Below are positions 36,101 to 37,965 of a stretch of 37,965 nt of DNA, in pieces (the stretch's first letter is position 1; every line of letters starts with the position of its first letter). Origin of the DNA: Gammaproteobacteria bacterium (GTDB lineage: Bacteria > Pseudomonadota > Gammaproteobacteria > Methylococcales > DRLZ01); the NCBI GenBank assembly GCA_022600935.1, contig JAHZJL010000032.1:1-37965 (forward strand). The letters run 5' to 3'. The position numbers and the translations under genes are program-made. Below the pieces are notes generated by a model. It was not told where the DNA came from. It worked only from the letters and a program-made list of their open reading frames with translations, and searched no databases.

Positions 36101-37965
36101 GCCAGATCAATTCTGTGTGTTTAAACACTACTTGCAGTGGTTGCTGTACGCCTTGCCAGTCAAACCCGGTTCTTAACACCGGATGCATTTCAATCAGTTG
36201 CTCCCAGGATTGGCACCAGCATTCGAGATCCAGATTGCCATGAAAATGCCAGCTGACTTGTTGCAGATAACTGGTTGATTGCTCTGAAAATACGCTATGA
36301 AACAACAAGCCTTGTTGTAATGGCGCGAGTGGAAAAATATCCTCGATAACTCCGCGACTGACGATGTTTTTCAGGCGTTGATCATTTAGCCCCGGCATCG
36401 TAAATTGTGGTTTATCCGGGTTTATCAGTGGCTCCAGCGCCAACAACAGTTGCTGTTTAAAATCGTCCAGTCGCTGCTGAATGGTTTGTTTGTTGAACTG
36501 AAGAGGGCTGTAGCGCACCTCAAGCGTGAAAATGTCCTGGTGAATGGCGCAATTGATATCCAAAAGCTGCGAAAAGACCTGACTGATCGCTCGCTCTTCA
36601 CCGCGGTGTTGTGCTGCTTGTCCGATAAATAAAGAATCGGACCGGGCTGCTTCAAAACGTCCCAGATAATTAAAACGAATCGCGCTGTTGCGATGTTCAG
36701 CTGACTTTAACTGCTGCTGTAATTCGCTATGATCTGATTGATAGCGCAATAAACCATAACTCAGACCTTGTCTGGGTAATTCGCGCAATGCTGTGCTGAC
36801 AGCGTCCAGTGCTGTGTCATGCGATGCCAGTAAAGCCAGTGGATACAGTGTTGTAAACCAGCCCACTGTTCTTGACACATCGAGATCATCAAACAAGCTG
36901 TTTCGCCCATGACCTTCCAGTTCAATCGACAGGTTTTGCTTACCTGTCCAGAGCCACACAGTGTCCAGCAATGCTGCTAACAACACTGTTTCGACGCTGG
37001 ATTGCAATCGCACCGGGGTTTGCATTAACGCTGAAGTGACTTCTTGATCCAGCTCCAGTTGTAATGTAGTGGTGTCATTCAAAGAGATCGTCTGTCCAAC
37101 GACCTTATCAACAGGCAATTGCCCAAACTCATACTGACAATAACATTGCCAGTAAACGATATCGTCCTTCAGTGCGTCACTTCGGGCAAAACTGTCAAGT
37201 CTGGTTGCCCATTCCACATATGAAGTGGTTTTCTGAGGCAGGCCTGGATGCTGGTTGTTTTGAATCTGCCGATATAATTGTTCCAGGTCTTCGAGTAACA
37301 ATCGCCATGACACACCATCAACAAGCAGATGATGCATAACCAGCAACAATCGATCGTTGATTGACTGTTCAGTGTCTTGAAACAACATGACACGCAACAA
37401 TGGAGCATTGATCAATTCCATAGAAGCCTGTAATGCCCGGGCCTGCTCAGTAATTTCCTGTGGTTGTTTGAAATGGCTGATCAGGAAAATGCCGTACAGG
37501 TCCAGGTGTTTGCCAATCTCAAGCTGGACAGGGTCTTTTTGTACAACCTGCAATCTCAATACATCGTGATGATCGATGAGCCGGGTCAACGCCATCTGTA
37601 AAACATTGGCATTAATCCCCGGCGCGACTTCCAGCAACACTGACTGGTTAAAGTGGTGGGCATCGTGTTTGATTTCAGTGAAAAAGTAATGCTGGATTGC
37701 TGTACATGGAAGGTGGCCACTGACCAGTCCTTGTTCAGCAGAAATACGCCTGGCTGCTTTGGCAGTTTGCGCCAGAGCGGCAATCGTTTGTGCGCCAAAC
37801 AACTGTTTCAGATCGAAATCAATTCCTGCTTGTCTGGCTCTAGCAACGATCTGAATACTGAGAATGGAATCCCCACCGAGCTCGAAATAGTTGTCATGGA
37901 TACCAATGCGCTGCTGTTTCAATACCGCCTGCCAGATCTCCACCAACTGCTGCTCCACGGAATGA
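33165..37965 (-). CDS. NRPS, 5' end cut by window: T-E-C-A(Gly)-T
   Basis: The frame is open to the right edge. The GTG at 37958 falls at the start of a carrier domain and is not a credible gene start, so an A domain almost certainly precedes it outside the window. Residues are counted from that codon: T 1-70 (ELGGDSI, Ser31), E 80-515 (HHLLVDGVSW at 209-218; EGHGR; FNYLGRFE), C 538-980 (PLAPLQQGLLFH; HHLLLDGWS at 675-683), A about 1010-1510, T 1520-1590 (DLGGHSLLL). The A-domain code DILQLGVVWK is almost identical to the Gly code DILQLGLIWK. The protein therefore epimerises the preceding residue and adds Gly, which is passed to the PKS. Its last 20 or so residues are highly basic (RRRKIKTRQ), possibly a docking tail for the acidic N-terminus of the PKS. 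It stops 4 bp before the PKS ATG. Confidence 0.93.
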   Translation of the reverse strand, partial: HSVEQQLVEIWQAVLKQQRIGIHDNYFELGGDSILSIQIVARARQAGIDFDLKQLFGAQTIAALAQTAKAARRISAEQGLVSGHLPCTAIQHYFFTEIKHDAHHFNQSVLLEVAPGINANVLQMALTRLIDHHDVLRLQVVQKDPVQLEIGKHLDLYGIFLISHFKQPQEITEQARALQASMELINAPLLRVMLFQDTEQSINDRLLLVMHHLLVDGVSWRLLLEDLEQLYRQIQNNQHPGLPQKTTSYVEWATRLDSFARSDALKDDIVYWQCYCQYEFGQLPVDKVVGQTISLNDTTTLQLELDQEVTSALMQTPVRLQSSVETVLLAALLDTVWLWTGKQNLSIELEGHGRNSLFDDLDVSRTVGWFTTLYPLALLASHDTALDAVSTALRELPRQGLSYGLLRYQSDHSELQQQLKSAEHRNSAIRFNYLGRFEAARSDSLFIGQAAQHRGEERAISQVFSQLLDINCAIHQDIFTLEVRYSPLQFNKQTIQQRLDDFKQQLLLALEPLINPDKPQFTMPGLNDQRLKNIVSRGVIEDIFPLAPLQQGLLFHSVFSEQSTSYLQQVSWHFHGNLDLECWCQSWEQLIEMHPVLRTGFDWQGVQQPLQVVFKHTELIWQDIDYSHDQDSSPEVLIQHYLQQDKKIQFDSKDMPLQRFACLRINPRHTVFVWSYHHLLLDGWSLPKLIEDIFSLYAAKITGKSAKLPQRRPFRDYIDWVLKRDITEALNFWRKQLNGFHSPNKLVIDSGQEPDPAQQIDYQQLTIILDQSATTELVRFAHQQRVTLNVVLQAVWTVLLSRYSSSRDILFGATVSGRPVDLEQVGDMLGLFINTIPVRINLNAKLNWGQLLQSLMQGSLERESHCHVQLAELQRLTEVQADQRLFDTLFIFENYPLYESVEQQSSELQVRHFQVDEQTDLPLTLLITPGKQLSLTISYQQHHFHQHQIQELLKHFQILARQMMTAPDSRLINASLLESVEQQHLLSSNDNAVDHDCLPAITLHELVSRQTRCSPDNVAVQFDRQQLSYAQLEQQADQLAIQLQARGIGCESIVAICMPRCPEMLVSLLAVLKTGAAYLPLDLNLPVRRLQFMVDDSDAQLVLTNGPLELQLSVPIEDASVLLQHQANPQSLTQSRVLPHNLAYVIYTSGSTGKPKAVQISHHNIVNFMLTMSKAPGIDTDDRLLAVTTLAFDIAALELFLPLTTGATVVLADAQQSADGYALQTLLQEHDITMMQATPASWRLLLASGWQGHSQFKALCGGEALPPSLAEQLQERAGQVWNVYGPTETTVWSSRYLLKKSGQVLLGEGLANTRLYVVDEQLNLVPDGFPGELMIAGDGVARGYQNRCGLTAERFIPDPFAEDGSRMYRTGDQVRRYADGSVDYLGRLDFQAKIRGYRIELGEIEACMEALSEVDQAVVVIDQSRQDHQQLMVYYRGQEQTPQALRDHLSGHLPGYMIPSEFIHVEQFALTHSGKVDRKRLPKPQVNTHRQDIAKARTQTQKQLLVIWQQVLQRDSISIDDNFFDLGGHSLLLMQVWNVLEEHDLNVQTVDLFRYPTIAKLAAYLDSSQSHRHQASVHRATLKAQRQRSSRRRKIKTRQ

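Noticed and set aside
37956-37958. GTG as the start of the rightmost NRPS
   Set aside because: The frame continues to the window edge and the protein would begin in a carrier domain, which is implausible for a gene start.
1-37965. Similar DNA blocks in repeated A, T, C and E domains as mobile or tandem repeats
   Set aside because: They follow conserved protein motifs of homologous domains and show codon-level divergence. No long identical repeats were seen by eye.

Overview
The window is the interior of a large hybrid non-ribosomal peptide synthetase / polyketide synthase (NRPS/PKS) gene cluster. Every supported gene lies on the minus strand, so biosynthesis reads from right (37965) to left (1). 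Both ends are cut: the rightmost synthetase enters the window in frame at a carrier domain, and the leftmost gene, an exporter, runs out at base 1 before its ATPase domain. No rRNA, tRNA, CRISPR array, insertion sequence or phage gene was seen. Base composition is near 50% GC in the genes and about 25-35% in the one long intergenic region. Mid-range GC and a SyrD/PvdE-type cyclic-peptide exporter suggest a Gram-negative bacterium, most likely a gammaproteobacterium. That is an inference; no taxonomic marker is present.

Layout in transcription order. (1) 33165-37965: NRPS, T-E / C-A(Gly)-T. (2) 27455-33160: PKS, KS-AT(malonyl type)-KR with a C-methyltransferase embedded in the KR-ACP. (3) 22779-27458: NRPS, docking-C-A(Gln)-T-E. 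(4) 22125-22778: an AT-rich non-coding gap with a terminator-like hairpin and several palindromes. (5) 14421-22124: NRPS, C-A(Thr)-T-E-C-A(Val)-T. (6) 12375-14378: NodU/CmcH-type carbamoyltransferase. (7) 9086-12364: NRPS, C-A(unassigned polar)-T. (8) 1860-9077: NRPS, C-A(Ile)-T-C-A(Ala)-T-TE. (9) 949-1857: JmjC/cupin-type Fe(II)/2-oxoglutarate hydroxylase. (10) 1-952: cyclic-peptide ABC exporter, partial. Genes within each block overlap or sit 2-42 bp apart.

If the line is colinear, it would build ...D-Xaa-Gly-[malonate, C-methylated and ketoreduced]-D-Gln-D-Thr-Val-Xaa-Ile-Ala, released by the thioesterase. The Gly plus polyketide extension would give an internal 4-amino-3-hydroxy-2-methylbutanoyl unit. 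Colinearity is supported from inside the sequence: each E domain is followed by a condensation domain with the post-epimerisation first motif (PLxPxQxG), the other C domains carry the L-type motif (PLxxAQxRL), and carrier domains before E read GGDS while the other peptidyl carriers read GGHS. Tailoring would be O-carbamoylation and hydroxylation, followed by export. The substrates of adenylation domains were read by hand from the ten specificity positions and are predictions. The compound was not recognised.
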